A stretch of DNA of 57,618 nucleotides, taken from Bacteroidales bacterium (GTDB lineage: Bacteria > Bacteroidota > Bacteroidia > Bacteroidales > UBA932). The notes below the pieces were generated by a model that made no database searches, was not told where the DNA came from, and saw only the letters and a program-made list of their open reading frames with translations. The translations under genes and the position numbers were made by a program. This document shows, one piece after another, positions 27,137-35,740 of this stretch. Position 1 is the stretch's first letter. The number at the start of each line of letters is the position of its first letter. The stretch is from positions 1 through 57,618 of the forward strand of contig JAFZBF010000025.1 of assembly GCA_017561885.1 (NCBI GenBank), written 5' to 3'.

Positions 27137-27589
27137 GTGGACACACTTAGCTACAAAACACTGTCGGTCAACAAAGAGAACTCCTCTAAAGAGTGGGTTG
27201 TCATTGATGCTACCGATCAGGTCCTCGGCCGTCTTGCAAGCAGGGTAGCGATTTTGCTCCGTGGCAAAAACAAGCCCAACTTCACTCCGAACGCTGACTG
27301 TGGTGACAACGTCATCATTCTCAACGCAGACAAAGTACGTCTGACCGGAAAGAAGCTTACCCAGAAGCAGTACGTCCGCCACACCGGATATCCGGGTGGA
27401 CAGCGTTTCACTACGCCGAAGGATCTGTTTGAACGCAAGCCGTTGGCCGTTCTCGAGCACGCCATAAAAGGCATGCTTCCCAAGACACGTCTGGGTGAGC
27501 AGCAGTTCCATAACCTGTATCTCTACACAGGCAACGAACACCCTCACGCAGCACAGAACCCTAGAACTATTACATTAAACGAAATCTAA
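27137..27589 (+). CDS. rplM: Ribosomal protein uL13 (GTG start)
   Basis: Large-subunit protein uL13 (150 aa). The start codon is GTG at 27137, giving MDTLSYKTLSVNK, which matches the N-terminus I recall for Bacteroidales L13. Core motifs are WVVIDATDQVLGRLAS, DNVIILNADKVRLTGKK, YVRHTGYPGGQR and AIKGMLPKTRLGEQ. It is first in rplM-rpsI-rpsB-tsf, with a 7-bp gap to rpsI. Confidence 0.98.
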   Translation: MDTLSYKTLSVNKENSSKEWVVIDATDQVLGRLASRVAILLRGKNKPNFTPNADCGDNVIILNADKVRLTGKKLTQKQYVRHTGYPGGQRFTTPKDLFERKPLAVLEHAIKGMLPKTRLGEQQFHNLYLYTGNEHPHAAQNPRTITLNEI

Positions 27590-27596
27590 ACAGAGC

Positions 27597-27986
27597 ATGG
27601 AAGTAATCAACGCCCTTGGAAGACGTAAATCAGCTGTTGCTCGCGTTTATGTAAACACTGGAAAAGGCAACATCACGATCAACGACCGTCCCCTCGAAGA
27701 GTACTTCAGGGAGGACACTCTCCGTTACATCGTGCAGCAGCCTCTGGAACTCACAGGTACCCTTTCTTCATTCGACATCAAGGTTACTCTTGACGGCGGT
27801 GGAATCAAGGGTCAGGCCGAAGCTCTCCGCCTTGCAATCGCACGCGCACTTTGCAAGATCGACAAGGAGGCTTACCGCCCTATTCTCAAGTCTAACGGCT
27901 TCCTTACACGTGACAGCCGCGAGGTCGAGAGAAAGAAACCTGGTCAGCCCGGTGCACGCAGACGCTTCCAATTCAGCAAACGTTAA
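27597..27986 (+). CDS. rpsI: Ribosomal protein uS9
   Basis: Small-subunit protein uS9 (129 aa), whose basic C-terminal tail contacts the P-site tRNA. It begins with ALGRRKSAVARVYVNTGKG, has GGGIKGQAEALRLAIARAL, and ends KPGQPGARRRFQFSKR with the conserved tail Lys-Arg. It is paired with rplM, as in most bacteria. Confidence 0.99.
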   Translation: MEVINALGRRKSAVARVYVNTGKGNITINDRPLEEYFREDTLRYIVQQPLELTGTLSSFDIKVTLDGGGIKGQAEALRLAIARALCKIDKEAYRPILKSNGFLTRDSREVERKKPGQPGARRRFQFSKR

Positions 27987-28085
27987 CGTTTATTTACGAT
28001 TTACAACAATTGCACAGGTGGTTTACAGGAAAATGACCGGACCTGCATATCAATAGCTACCAGTCGTTTGGCCATCTGCGGAAAA

Positions 28086-28148
28086 TCTGCAAGACCGTAA
28101 GACGCTACTTGCAGAATTGACAAAAAGAGAATCCTCGCAAAGGAGGAT
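28086..28148 (+). promoter_or_regulatory. Hairpins in the rpsB leader
   Basis: The 190-bp gap between rpsI and rpsB has no credible gene. It contains TCTGCAAG (28086-28093) paired with CTTGCAGA (28108-28115), and ATCCTC (28131-28136) paired with GAGGAT (28143-28148). The second stem ends 28 bp before the rpsB ATG. Ribosomal protein leaders upstream of rpsB are known in other phyla; whether this one binds S2 is an inference. Confidence 0.45.
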
Positions 28149-28176
28149 CACAGAAAACAAACAAAAACAAACCAAA

Positions 28177-29028
28177 ATGTCTAGAACAAATTTCCAAGAC
28201 TTACTCGATGCAGGTGTTCACTTCGGTCACCAGAAGAGAAAATGGAATCCTAAAATGGCTCCCTATATCTATATGGAGAAGAACGGGATTCACATCATTG
28301 ACCTGCATAAGACTGTTGTCAAAATAGATGAAGCTGCAGCAGTTATGAAACAGCTTGCCCGCGCAGGCCGCAAGATACTGTTCGTAGCCACAAAGAAACA
28401 AGCCAAAGAGATTGTCGCCGAGCAGGCTCAGGCAGTCAATATGCCGTACGTAACTGAGCGCTGGGCAGGTGGCATGCTCACCAACTTCCCGACTATCCGC
28501 AAGGCTGTCAAGAAGATGAATACCATCGACAAGATGATCAGCGACGGTACCTTCGAGACTCTTGCCAAGCGTGAGCGTCTTCAGATCACCCGTCAAAGGG
28601 CTAAACTCGAGAAGAACCTCGGTTCTATCGCCGACCTCAACCGCCTCCCTTCAGCACTCTTCGTAGTTGACGTACAGAAAGAGATCAACGCTGTCAAGGA
28701 AGCCAACCGCCTCAACATTCCCGTAATCGCCATGGTTGATACTTGTTGCGACCCTACCAACATTGATTATGTGATTCCGGCAAATGATGATGCTGCAAAG
28801 TCTATAGCTCTCGTTACCGAGGTGCTTTGCAAGGCTATTGCTGAGGGTCTGGAAGAGCGCAAGCTGGAGAAGGACAAAGCTCAGGATGAAAATGAAGAGG
28901 CCGCCGAGGCAGTTCCCGCTCCTGCAAGAAGGGTTCGCGCCCGCAGGTCAGCGCCGAAGGCTGAGGCTCAGCCCGAAGTTAAACCGGAAGAGAGCGCTTC
29001 TGCAGAAGAGGCTCCTGCCAATGAATAA
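28177..29028 (+). CDS. rpsB: Ribosomal protein uS2 with charged C-terminal extension
   Basis: Small-subunit protein uS2 (283 aa from this start). I start at the ATG at 28177, giving MSRTNFQDLLDAGVHFGHQK, the conserved uS2 N-terminus; 20 codons of upstream open frame carry no similarity to it. WAGGMLTNFPTIRKAVKK, IADLNRLPSALFVVDVQKE and MVDTCCDPTNIDYVIPAND are family motifs. After about residue 225 a low-complexity Glu/Ala/Pro/Arg tail extends the protein (VPAPARRVRARRSAPKAEAQ and on). tsf follows 18 bp later. Confidence 0.98.
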   Translation: MSRTNFQDLLDAGVHFGHQKRKWNPKMAPYIYMEKNGIHIIDLHKTVVKIDEAAAVMKQLARAGRKILFVATKKQAKEIVAEQAQAVNMPYVTERWAGGMLTNFPTIRKAVKKMNTIDKMISDGTFETLAKRERLQITRQRAKLEKNLGSIADLNRLPSALFVVDVQKEINAVKEANRLNIPVIAMVDTCCDPTNIDYVIPANDDAAKSIALVTEVLCKAIAEGLEERKLEKDKAQDENEEAAEAVPAPARRVRARRSAPKAEAQPEVKPEESASAEEAPANE

Positions 29029-29046
29029 CCTTTAATACTTATTGAC

Positions 29047-30036
29047 ATGGAAATCAAAGCAGCAGATGTCGCTAAATTGCGCAAAATGACAGGTGCGGGT
29101 ATGATGGACTGCAAGAACGCACTTGTAGAGGCTGAGGGTGACTTCAACCGCGCTCAGGAAATCATTCGTGAGAAGGGCAAGCTCGTGGCTGCCAAACGTG
29201 CTGACCGTGAGACTACGGAAGGTGCTGTCGTTGCAAGGGTCAACGGTAACAGGGCTATTCTTGTAAGCCTTGGTTGCGAGACTGACTTCGTTGCAGCCAA
29301 TGCTGAGTTCAAGGCTCTTGCCGAGGCTATCGCCGATGCAGCTATCGCTGCGTTCCCGGCTGACGCTGAGGCTCTCAACGATGTGAAACTGGCTAACGGC
29401 CGTACAGTTGCCGAAGCTGTTACCGAGCAGACCGGTAAGAGCGGTGAGAAGCATCAGATTGCTTACTACGCTACTCTCGAGGCTCCGTTCATCGGTTCTT
29501 ACATTCACTTCACTCACAAGGACGGCGCCCTCGTTGGTTTCAACAAGGAAGTTCCGGGTGACCTCGGCAAGCACATCGCCATGCAGGTTACTTCTATGAA
29601 GCCGGTTGCTGTCAATGCTGAGAGCGTTCCCGCCGAGATCGTTAAGCAGGAGCTTGAAGTTGCTACCGAGAAAACCAAGGAAGAGCAGGTGCGCAAGGCT
29701 GTTGATGCAGCTCTCAAGAAAGTCGGCATCAATCCGGCTCACTGCGACAGTGAGGATCATATCGAGTCCAACACTGCTAAGGGTTGGCTTACTCCCGAGC
29801 AGGCGGCCCAGGCTCGTGACATCATCAAGACTGTCTCTGCCGAGAAGGCCGCCAATCTTCCTGCAGCTATGATCGAGAATATTGCCAAGGGTCGTCTGGC
29901 CAAATTCTTCAAGGAGCAGACTCTTGAAGAGCAGGAGTTCGTGATGGAAGGCAAGATCTCTGTCAAGGATTATATCGCAGGCATCGACAAGGACGCCAAG
30001 GTTACGGCTTTCCGCCGCTTCTCTCTCAGCGACTAA
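29047..30036 (+). CDS. tsf: Elongation factor Ts
   Basis: Guanine-nucleotide exchange factor for EF-Tu (329 aa, longer than the ~280 aa of E. coli). The N-terminal signature is AADVAKLRKMTGAGMMDCKN, followed by the core SLGCETDFVAANAEFKALAE and, near the C-terminus, LPAAMIENIAKGRLAKFFKE and TLEEQEFV. It is last in the rplM operon and closed by a strong terminator at 30060-30093. Confidence 0.98.
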   Translation: MEIKAADVAKLRKMTGAGMMDCKNALVEAEGDFNRAQEIIREKGKLVAAKRADRETTEGAVVARVNGNRAILVSLGCETDFVAANAEFKALAEAIADAAIAAFPADAEALNDVKLANGRTVAEAVTEQTGKSGEKHQIAYYATLEAPFIGSYIHFTHKDGALVGFNKEVPGDLGKHIAMQVTSMKPVAVNAESVPAEIVKQELEVATEKTKEEQVRKAVDAALKKVGINPAHCDSEDHIESNTAKGWLTPEQAAQARDIIKTVSAEKAANLPAAMIENIAKGRLAKFFKEQTLEEQEFVMEGKISVKDYIAGIDKDAKVTAFRRFSLSD

Positions 30037-30059
30037 GTCTTTTGCTCATAGCAATACGA

Positions 30060-30093
30060 AAAAAAGGATGGCCTGTCAAGGTCATCCTTTTTT
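30060..30093 (+). terminator. Rho-independent terminator after tsf
   Basis: AAAAAGGATGGCC and GGTCATCCTTTTTT form a stem with one G-T wobble around TGTCAA, followed by a T-run. A-tract on the left and T-tract on the right make it potentially bidirectional, serving the convergent gene at 30111 as well. Confidence 0.85.
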
Positions 30094-30110
30094 ATTGCCG
30101 AAAGCACGCA

Positions 30111-30419
30111 TCAGATCCACTCGACGGAATTGAGGTCGAGTGGTTGGGGACGGTCGTCCGGGTCGGAAGCGTAGTAGAATGCGTAGCCTTTCAGCGAGCG
30201 CGGGATGCGGCACAGTAATTCCAGGCAGGGCTCGCCATAGTCACCAGAGGCGCCGTAAAGCAGCATAGTCTTGCGGGTGTCATCCTTCTCGTACCAGCCA
30301 CCGCCGTATACCTTGCCATATCCCTTCGCAAGATCGCAGTGATTGTACACCTTGCCGTAAATGAACGTTCCGGCGAGAGGCCTGTCGGGATATGCCATTA
30401 TGATGAACTTCGGATACAT
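30111..30419 (-). CDS. Hypothetical protein, last gene of a three-gene envelope operon
   Basis: 102 aa, not recognised. It has no signal peptide or membrane segment. The composition is rich in Tyr and Gly (FIYGKVYNH, YGKVYGGGWYEKDD). A second Met 7 residues in (MAYPDRPLAG) could be the start instead. It follows the outer-membrane-like gene by 6 bp, so it is probably translated from the same mRNA. Coding is supported by the tight operon spacing rather than by homology. Confidence 0.5.
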   Translation of the reverse strand: MYPKFIIMAYPDRPLAGTFIYGKVYNHCDLAKGYGKVYGGGWYEKDDTRKTMLLYGASGDYGEPCLELLCRIPRSLKGYAFYYASDPDDRPQPLDLNSVEWI

Positions 30420-30425
30420 GTCACA

Positions 30426-30950
30426 TCAGAAAGTGAAGCCGATCGAGATGCCCGGACCCAGGTAGTTGGCCCTGAGGGCTATCATAAGATGAGTATAATC
30501 TGCAATAGCGAAGTCCAACCCAGCCTTCAGGCCGGCAAACGGCCATAATTCATTCATGACAAGGCCTGTTTCTTCAACATAAAGCACAATCATAGCGCCA
30601 GCTTCGGCACCCCAGATGAAGGAATTCTTCTTCGCCTTGCCTATCGGGCAATAATGGATGTAATCTGCCAGAAAAGGGATGGCGTTGCACGGATCGTTTC
30701 CTCCGATACCGGAAACAAATGCCTTGAAAGCATAGCCCGTCTGCGCGCCCAGATAGTTGCGCCTGTTGAAACGGTACCCCATGGAAGCATTGGCAGAAGC
30801 CTGGAAAAGCCAGCCGTCATAGCCGAAGACTTCCTGCTTGTAATGAACTCCCCACTGAAAACCCTTTACCTCGTCAGTGCGGGAACCTGACTGGGCATAG
30901 ACGCTGCCCGCAATCAGCAGTGCCGCCAATAACAACACTATTCGTTTCAT
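30426..30950 (-). CDS. Probable outer-membrane beta-barrel protein, small
   Basis: 174 aa with a signal peptide (MKRIVLLLAALLIAGSVYAQ) and alternating hydrophobic segments (GWLFQASANASMGYRF, NYLGAQTGYAFKAFV, SFIWGAEAGAMIVLYVEE), ending in Phe (GPGISIGFTF), as barrel proteins do. No named family recognised. Its start overlaps the stop of the upstream lipoprotein gene by 4 bp (ATGA), so the two are translationally coupled. Confidence 0.65.
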   Translation of the reverse strand: MKRIVLLLAALLIAGSVYAQSGSRTDEVKGFQWGVHYKQEVFGYDGWLFQASANASMGYRFNRRNYLGAQTGYAFKAFVSGIGGNDPCNAIPFLADYIHYCPIGKAKKNSFIWGAEAGAMIVLYVEETGLVMNELWPFAGLKAGLDFAIADYTHLMIALRANYLGPGISIGFTF

Positions 30951-31384
30951 TGCTTTACGAAGGTGCCTTCTATGCCGTAGAATTGATGGGAGACAAGAGT
31001 GTCGTCCTTAAGTTCAAAGACGTATTCCAGTTCATCTTCAAAGGTGACTGTGAGTTTTCCGCCGCTGTACTTCCAGGTTCCGTTGGAAGAGAATTCCGAA
31101 CTGGTCGCAGGGTGCATGTCAATGGATCCGTCCTCGTTGACGTACATGGCGGGATAGGCGGGCATATACCAGCTGCTCACGAGAATGCATTCATTCCTTG
31201 GGAGCAGTTTCAAAGTGAAAGTCTGGGTCATGGTTCCGGCGTCGGCGACGAACATTTCCCGTTCGCATACCCACACGGTATTTTTGAAAACAGGTTTTTT
31301 AGCTTCCATATTTGTACAGGCAACAGTCAGTAAAAAAAGTGATCCGAACAGGGACGCAATTTTGGATAAACGTATACGGGACAT
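30947..31384 (-). CDS. Small lipoprotein of unknown function
   Basis: 145 aa. The lipobox is LLTVAC within SLFLLTVACTNMEAKKP. The mature part is a compact beta-rich domain (KNTVWVCEREMFVADAG, GTWKYSGGKLTVTFEDELEY, FELKDDTLVSHQ) resembling lipocalin/META-like small lipoproteins of Bacteroidota; that likeness is only an impression of fold pattern. It is first in the three-gene operon. Confidence 0.6.
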   Translation of the reverse strand: MSRIRLSKIASLFGSLFLLTVACTNMEAKKPVFKNTVWVCEREMFVADAGTMTQTFTLKLLPRNECILVSSWYMPAYPAMYVNEDGSIDMHPATSSEFSSNGTWKYSGGKLTVTFEDELEYVFELKDDTLVSHQFYGIEGTFVKQ

Positions 31385-31437
31385 AACTGAAGTTATTTTG
31401 ATTACTAAGTTACGACAAGTTCTTCAATAATGATGCC

Positions 31438-32157
31438 TTATTCCACGCAGGCAAGAGTGGCGGCTGAAAGACGGAAGTCTTCCGGAAGGACAGAGGCGGC
31501 TGCGGCTATGGTGCTGCCGGTTGTAAGGACGTCGTCGACAAGCAGGATGCGGTGCATTCCGGCGGCCTGCAGGCGTTGCAGCGCCTTCTCGTTGACAGCG
31601 AAGGCTCCGGCCATGTTGCTGCGGCGGTCGGCGGCCCGGGTCTGAGTCCGCGTGAACCTGCGGCGGCGGATGAGCCGGGGCTCGAAGCGGGCGCCAAGCG
31701 CAGAAGCCAGTTCCCGTGCGATGACGTCGCTCTGATTGAAACCGCGCTTGAACTTCTTGAGCGGGTGCAGCGGCACGGGTACCACGGCATCGACATCGCC
31801 GAAACGTCCGCACGAAACCATCTGCTCCGCGAGCTTACGCGAAAGCCATACACCCAGCCGTATGTCACCGCCGTACTTGAACTGGTGGATCAGCCGGCTG
31901 TAGTCGCTGTCGCGGCGGTAGAAGAACAGGCTGCAGGCGCTGTCCACGTGTGCCAGACCCGCCAGCCGCTGCTCGGCCGGATTGCCTTCCCAGCTCCAGA
32001 AATATGTCAAGGGTATGTCGTCGGCGCAGGAAGGGCAGAGATGCCTTGTTCCTATATCCAGTTTCGCGCCGCATACAAGGCACTCACGAGGAAAAAAAAG
32101 GTCGCCGAGAGAGGCGACGCACAGTCTGAAGATATGTCTTGCCCCACTGCCCATCAC
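31438..32157 (-). CDS. comF: ComF-family phosphoribosyltransferase-like protein
   Basis: 239 aa. An N-terminal zinc finger (CLVCG...CPSC; Cys26, 29, 41, 44) is joined to a type-I PRTase domain with the PRPP loop ILLVDDVLTTGST and the ComF-specific KKFKRGFNQSDVIARELA. In naturally competent bacteria ComF supports DNA uptake, with the exact biochemical role unclear; Bacteroidota carry it widely regardless of known competence. Divergent from cdaA. A second Met follows the first directly. Confidence 0.9.
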   Translation of the reverse strand: MMGSGARHIFRLCVASLGDLFFPRECLVCGAKLDIGTRHLCPSCADDIPLTYFWSWEGNPAEQRLAGLAHVDSACSLFFYRRDSDYSRLIHQFKYGGDIRLGVWLSRKLAEQMVSCGRFGDVDAVVPVPLHPLKKFKRGFNQSDVIARELASALGARFEPRLIRRRRFTRTQTRAADRRSNMAGAFAVNEKALQRLQAAGMHRILLVDDVLTTGSTIAAAASVLPEDFRLSAATLACVE

Positions 32158-32168
32158 TTTCGTTTTGT

Positions 32169-32176
32169 CAAAGATA
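32169..32176 (-). promoter_or_regulatory. Promoter -7 box of comF
   Basis: TATCTTTG on the minus strand, 11 bp before the ATG at 32157. Confidence 0.5.
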
Positions 32177-32181
32177 ATAAG

Positions 32182-32189
32182 TATATTTG
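32182..32189 (+). promoter_or_regulatory. Promoter -7 box of cdaA
   Basis: TATATTTG, 19 bp before the cdaA ATG. It is 5 bp from the divergent comF box. Confidence 0.5.
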
Positions 32190-32208
32190 AAAGTTATATC
32201 AGCCTATC

Positions 32209-32997
32209 ATGATAGATTTTGTCAACATAACATTCATAGACGTACTCGACATCCTGCTCGTGGCACTTCTCATCTATGAGTTCTACAGGCTCATCAGAGG
32301 TACGTCGGCAATGTCCATATTTATCGGAATCCTGCTGCTCTACGTACTGTGGATCGTGGTGCGCGCTCTCGATATGAAACTGCTGTCGACAATTCTCGGG
32401 CAGGTGCTCGGAGTGGGAGTGATAGCGATGATTGTCATATTCCAGCAGGAGATCAGACAGTTCCTGCTGCATTTCGGCAACCGCTACATCCTCGGCCGCA
32501 AGAAGTTTAAGACACGCCGGCGCAGAACCTGGTTCAACAACGAAATGGCCATCAGTTCGGAGACCCTGGAGGAGATAACAGCCGCCTGCCAGTATATGTC
32601 CGAAACCCATACCGGTGCGCTGATAGTATTCAAACACCTGTCTTCTCTCGATAGCCTCATAGATACCGGCGACCGCATCGACGCCGCAGTACACCGCCGC
32701 CTCATAGAGAACCTTTTCTTCAAGAACTCTCCGCTGCACGACGGCGCCATCATCATGACCCAGAACAGGATACTCGCAGCCCGCTGCATCCTGCCTCTTA
32801 CCAACCGCACCGACATCAATCCGAAGTACGGGATGCGCCACCGCGCCGCCATAGGCGTGTCGGAGATAACCGACGCCGAAGTGGTGGTGGTATCCGAGGA
32901 AACCGGTGATATCTCATATGTGGCTGACGGCAACATAACCACTATGCAGAGCATAGCAGAGCTCCGTCTTACCCTCGAGAACTCGTACAACAAGTAG
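32209..32997 (+). CDS. cdaA: Diadenylate cyclase (c-di-AMP synthase)
   Basis: Membrane-anchored DAC enzyme that joins two ATP into c-di-AMP, a messenger for osmolyte balance and cell-wall homeostasis (262 aa). Three N-terminal membrane segments (about 12-26, 35-52, 63-80) precede the DisA_N domain with the catalytic motifs DGA (178-180) and RHR (210-212, in GMRHRAAIGVSE). Length and layout match CdaA. mutS2 begins 17 bp downstream. Confidence 0.95.
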   Translation: MIDFVNITFIDVLDILLVALLIYEFYRLIRGTSAMSIFIGILLLYVLWIVVRALDMKLLSTILGQVLGVGVIAMIVIFQQEIRQFLLHFGNRYILGRKKFKTRRRRTWFNNEMAISSETLEEITAACQYMSETHTGALIVFKHLSSLDSLIDTGDRIDAAVHRRLIENLFFKNSPLHDGAIIMTQNRILAARCILPLTNRTDINPKYGMRHRAAIGVSEITDAEVVVVSEETGDISYVADGNITTMQSIAELRLTLENSYNK

Positions 32998-33014
32998 CAG
33001 CAACAATTCGATCA

Positions 33015-35546
33015 ATGGTATCCGAACAGAAGATAGGTTTCGACAAGGTCCGCTCCCAGGTGCGTTCGAAGTGTATGTCGAAATACGCTGCGGGCCGCGT
33101 CGACGGTGAGGAGTATTGCACCGACAAGCAGGAAATCCTGCACCGCCTGCAGCTCACCGACGAGATGAGGCTTATCTGTATGTTCGAAGACACTTTTCCC
33201 GCAGAGGGTTACACCGATTCCCGTGAACTGCTGCTGCCGCTGACGTCCGAAAGCGCTTCCATTTCCCTGCCGACGCTGGTGACGCTGCGTACGACTCTCG
33301 AAACCGTCCGCAAGGTGGTCACGTTCTTCGACAAGAGCAAGGACGGCGTTTACCCCAATCTCAAGGAGATGTCGCGCCCGGTGGCCTACTTCCCTGAGGT
33401 CAGCCGCCGCATCGACGCCATAATCGACCGTTACGGCAATGTCCGCGACAACGCTTCCGACACCCTGGCGGGCATCAGGCGACTTATCCGCGAGAAGGAA
33501 AAGTCAGTTTCCAAGGTTATAGCGTCGATTCTGAAGAAGGCCCAGGGTGAGGGCTTCGTGGAGGAGGATGCCGGAGTGGCGGTCAGGGACGGCAAGACGC
33601 TGATTCCGGTGTCGGCAGCCAACAAGTACCGCATTCCCGGCATTGTCTACGACCAGAGTGCCAGCGGCAAGACGGTATTCATCGAGCCGATCGAAATCGT
33701 GGAGATGAACAACCGCCTGTATGAGCTGCACCAGGACGAGCAGGCTGAGATTGCCCGCATCCTGGCCCAGTTCACCGATTTCCTGCGCCCTTATCTTCCT
33801 GAACTGCTGCAGGCCGCCGAATTTCTCGGCGAAATAGACTTCATCCGCGCCAAGGCTCTCGTTGCCATCGATATGATTGCGGGAATGCCCGTGATATCGG
33901 AGGACGGCGAAATGTGGCTCCGCAAGGCGCGCCATCCCATACTGGAGAAGGCCCTGGCCCGCGAGGGGAAGAAGATAGTGCCTCTCAATCTCCACCTCGA
34001 CCGCAACAAGCGCATACTCGTGATCTCCGGCCCGAACGCCGGCGGCAAGTCGGTGTGCCTCAAGACCGTCGGTCTGCTGCAGTATATGTTCCAGTGGGGA
34101 ATGCTGATACCTACCTCGGAGGTGTCGGAATTCGTGATATTTGACGAAATCTTCATCGACATCGGCGATGACCAGTCCCTTGAAAACGACCTGAGCACCT
34201 ACAGTTCACATCTTCAGAACCTCAAGGAGATAGTGGTCCGCTCCGGAAAGAAGTCGCTGGTGCTTATCGACGAGTTCGGCAGCGGCACCGAGCCTGCCGC
34301 AGGCGGTGCGATTGCCGAGGCGGTGCTGGCTCAGATCGAGGAGAACGGGGCTTATGGTGTCATCACCACGCACTATACCAACCTGAAGATATATGCCGAG
34401 AACAGCAAAGGCTGTGCAAACGGCGCGATGCTGTTCGATGTGGAGAACATCCAGCCGCTCTTCCAGCTGGAGCAGGGCCTGCCTGGCAATTCTTTTGCCT
34501 TCGAACTGGCCCGCAAGATAGGTTTCCCTGAGTTCATAGTGAAAAGCGCCCAGGAAAAGGCCGGAAACGACTTTGTCGATATGGAGAAGCAGCTGCGCAA
34601 GATTGCCCGCAACCGCAGGGTCCTGGACGAGAAGCTCACAAAGGTTCGCTCTGCCGACAAGACCCTCGAGGGCCTGACCAACCGCTACCAGAAGGAGCTT
34701 TCAGAGATAAAAGCGCTCAAGAAGAACATCCTGGACGAGGCACGCGCCGAGGCTAAGGAGATTGTGAAAGAGGCCAACAGGCAGGTGGAACGCACTGTGC
34801 GTGAGATCCGCGAGAGCCAGGCCGAGAAGGAGAGGACCCGTGCAGCCCGCGAAAAACTGTCGGAATACTCCGCCAAACTGGAGCAGGAGACTGTTTCGAA
34901 GAGCGACCAGGACATAGAGAAGAAGATGGAGCAGATTGCCGCCCGCAAGGAGAGGGAGCGCAAGCGCAAGGAAGCCCGTGCGCGAAAGCAGGGCATCCAG
35001 GCTGCCAACGAGGCCGAGAAGCAGGCCAAGGCTGCCGAGGAAGAAGCAATGCGTCCGCTGCAGGTGGGCGACAAGGTGCGTGTCATCGGCAGCGACCTCA
35101 TCGGCGAGGTTTCCAAGCTCACCGCCCGCAAGGTTTCTGTTGCTATCGGTTCCATTACTTCCACTATGGCACGTGAACGTGTGCAGAGGATTTCCGCGAC
35201 GGAATACAAGACCGCCATGAAGACCAATGCGGCCGGTGCAGGCCACCGGACCTATTCTGGCGACGCATACCAGAACGATTCGGTGAACCAGCGCAGGCTG
35301 AATTTCAGCCCGTCCATCGATGTGCGCGGCGAAAGGGTGAACGACGCCATCGACAAGGTGCTTCACTTTATGGACGACGCCCTGATGGTGGGCGTGGGGC
35401 AGGTGACAATCCTTCACGGCAAGGGCAACGGCGTGCTGCGGGAAGAAATCCGCAAGTACCTGAAGACAATCGGCGGCGTGGAGTCGTTCGGTGACGCTCC
35501 CCTGGACCAGGGAGGCGCGGGCATCACGGTGGTGAAACTGCAGTAG
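33015..35546 (+). CDS. mutS2: MutS2 (ATPase with Smr domain)
   Basis: 843-aa MutS2-type ATPase, which acts on branched DNA and, in other bacteria, on collided ribosomes. Walker A is SGPNAGGKSVC (about residue 340), Walker B LVLIDEFGSGTEPAAGG. A long Glu/Lys/Arg coiled coil lies at about 515-680. The C-terminal Smr domain has SIDVRGERVNDAIDK and TILHGKGNGVLREEIRKYL. No mismatch-recognition N-terminal domain, as expected for MutS2. It shares a transcript with cdaA on spacing. Confidence 0.95.
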   Translation: MVSEQKIGFDKVRSQVRSKCMSKYAAGRVDGEEYCTDKQEILHRLQLTDEMRLICMFEDTFPAEGYTDSRELLLPLTSESASISLPTLVTLRTTLETVRKVVTFFDKSKDGVYPNLKEMSRPVAYFPEVSRRIDAIIDRYGNVRDNASDTLAGIRRLIREKEKSVSKVIASILKKAQGEGFVEEDAGVAVRDGKTLIPVSAANKYRIPGIVYDQSASGKTVFIEPIEIVEMNNRLYELHQDEQAEIARILAQFTDFLRPYLPELLQAAEFLGEIDFIRAKALVAIDMIAGMPVISEDGEMWLRKARHPILEKALAREGKKIVPLNLHLDRNKRILVISGPNAGGKSVCLKTVGLLQYMFQWGMLIPTSEVSEFVIFDEIFIDIGDDQSLENDLSTYSSHLQNLKEIVVRSGKKSLVLIDEFGSGTEPAAGGAIAEAVLAQIEENGAYGVITTHYTNLKIYAENSKGCANGAMLFDVENIQPLFQLEQGLPGNSFAFELARKIGFPEFIVKSAQEKAGNDFVDMEKQLRKIARNRRVLDEKLTKVRSADKTLEGLTNRYQKELSEIKALKKNILDEARAEAKEIVKEANRQVERTVREIRESQAEKERTRAAREKLSEYSAKLEQETVSKSDQDIEKKMEQIAARKERERKRKEARARKQGIQAANEAEKQAKAAEEEAMRPLQVGDKVRVIGSDLIGEVSKLTARKVSVAIGSITSTMARERVQRISATEYKTAMKTNAAGAGHRTYSGDAYQNDSVNQRRLNFSPSIDVRGERVNDAIDKVLHFMDDALMVGVGQVTILHGKGNGVLREEIRKYLKTIGGVESFGDAPLDQGGAGITVVKLQ

Positions 35547-35570
35547 CAAGGCTTAGTTCAAAGTGCTCCT

Positions 35571-35593
35571 ATCGTCCCATTCGGTGGGACGAT
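35571..35593 (+). terminator. Hairpin after mutS2
   Basis: ATCGTCCCA-TTCGG-TGGGACGAT is a perfect 9-bp stem, 25 bp after the mutS2 stop. There is no T-run after it, so it may stabilise the mRNA 3' end rather than terminate by itself. Confidence 0.5.
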
Positions 35594-35648
35594 GGGCGCG
35601 GAAGGCCATATCTCCAAGACACGTGGGATGCGCTCCGGATGAAAATAA

Positions 35649-35678
35649 TTGCGATTTCGCAAAAATGCGCTATCTTCG
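35649..35678 (+). promoter_or_regulatory. Promoter of metK
   Basis: TTG (35649-35651), 19 bp, then TATCTTCG (35671-35678), one mismatch from TAnnTTTG. The start would fall about 55 bp before the metK ATG, placing the SAM-II-like element in the leader. Confidence 0.6.
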
Positions 35679-35689
35679 CGTCGACATAC

Positions 35690-35740
35690 GAGGAGGACAG
35701 ATTTGACTGCTTGCAACCTCCATCTAAAAAAATGCTAAAA
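35690..35740 (+). ncRNA. SAM-II-like riboswitch upstream of metK
   Basis: The short metK leader matches the layout of the SAM-II class. A P1 stem GGAGG (35692-35696) pairs with CCTCC (35717-35721). The loop contains GATTT (35700-35704) and TTGCAA (35711-35716) immediately before the 3' P1 strand. An A-rich linker is followed by GCTAAA (35734-35739). In SAM-II structures these GAUUU, UUGCA and CUAAA segments build the ligand pocket and pseudoknot. CTAAA abuts the metK ATG, so ligand binding would block initiation. Only about three pseudoknot base pairs (GCA with TGC) are obvious, which limits confidence. Confidence 0.6.

Noticed and set aside
28117..28176. A 20-residue N-terminal extension of ribosomal protein S2
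   Set aside because: It runs through leader hairpins and lacks conservation; the ATG at 28177 gives the standard N-terminus.
31552..32190. A plus-strand frame over comF
   Set aside because: comF has intact zinc-finger and PRPP motifs in the other direction.
35571..35593. The hairpin after mutS2 as part of the metK riboswitch
   Set aside because: It lies upstream of the metK promoter boxes, so it would not be in the metK transcript from that start.
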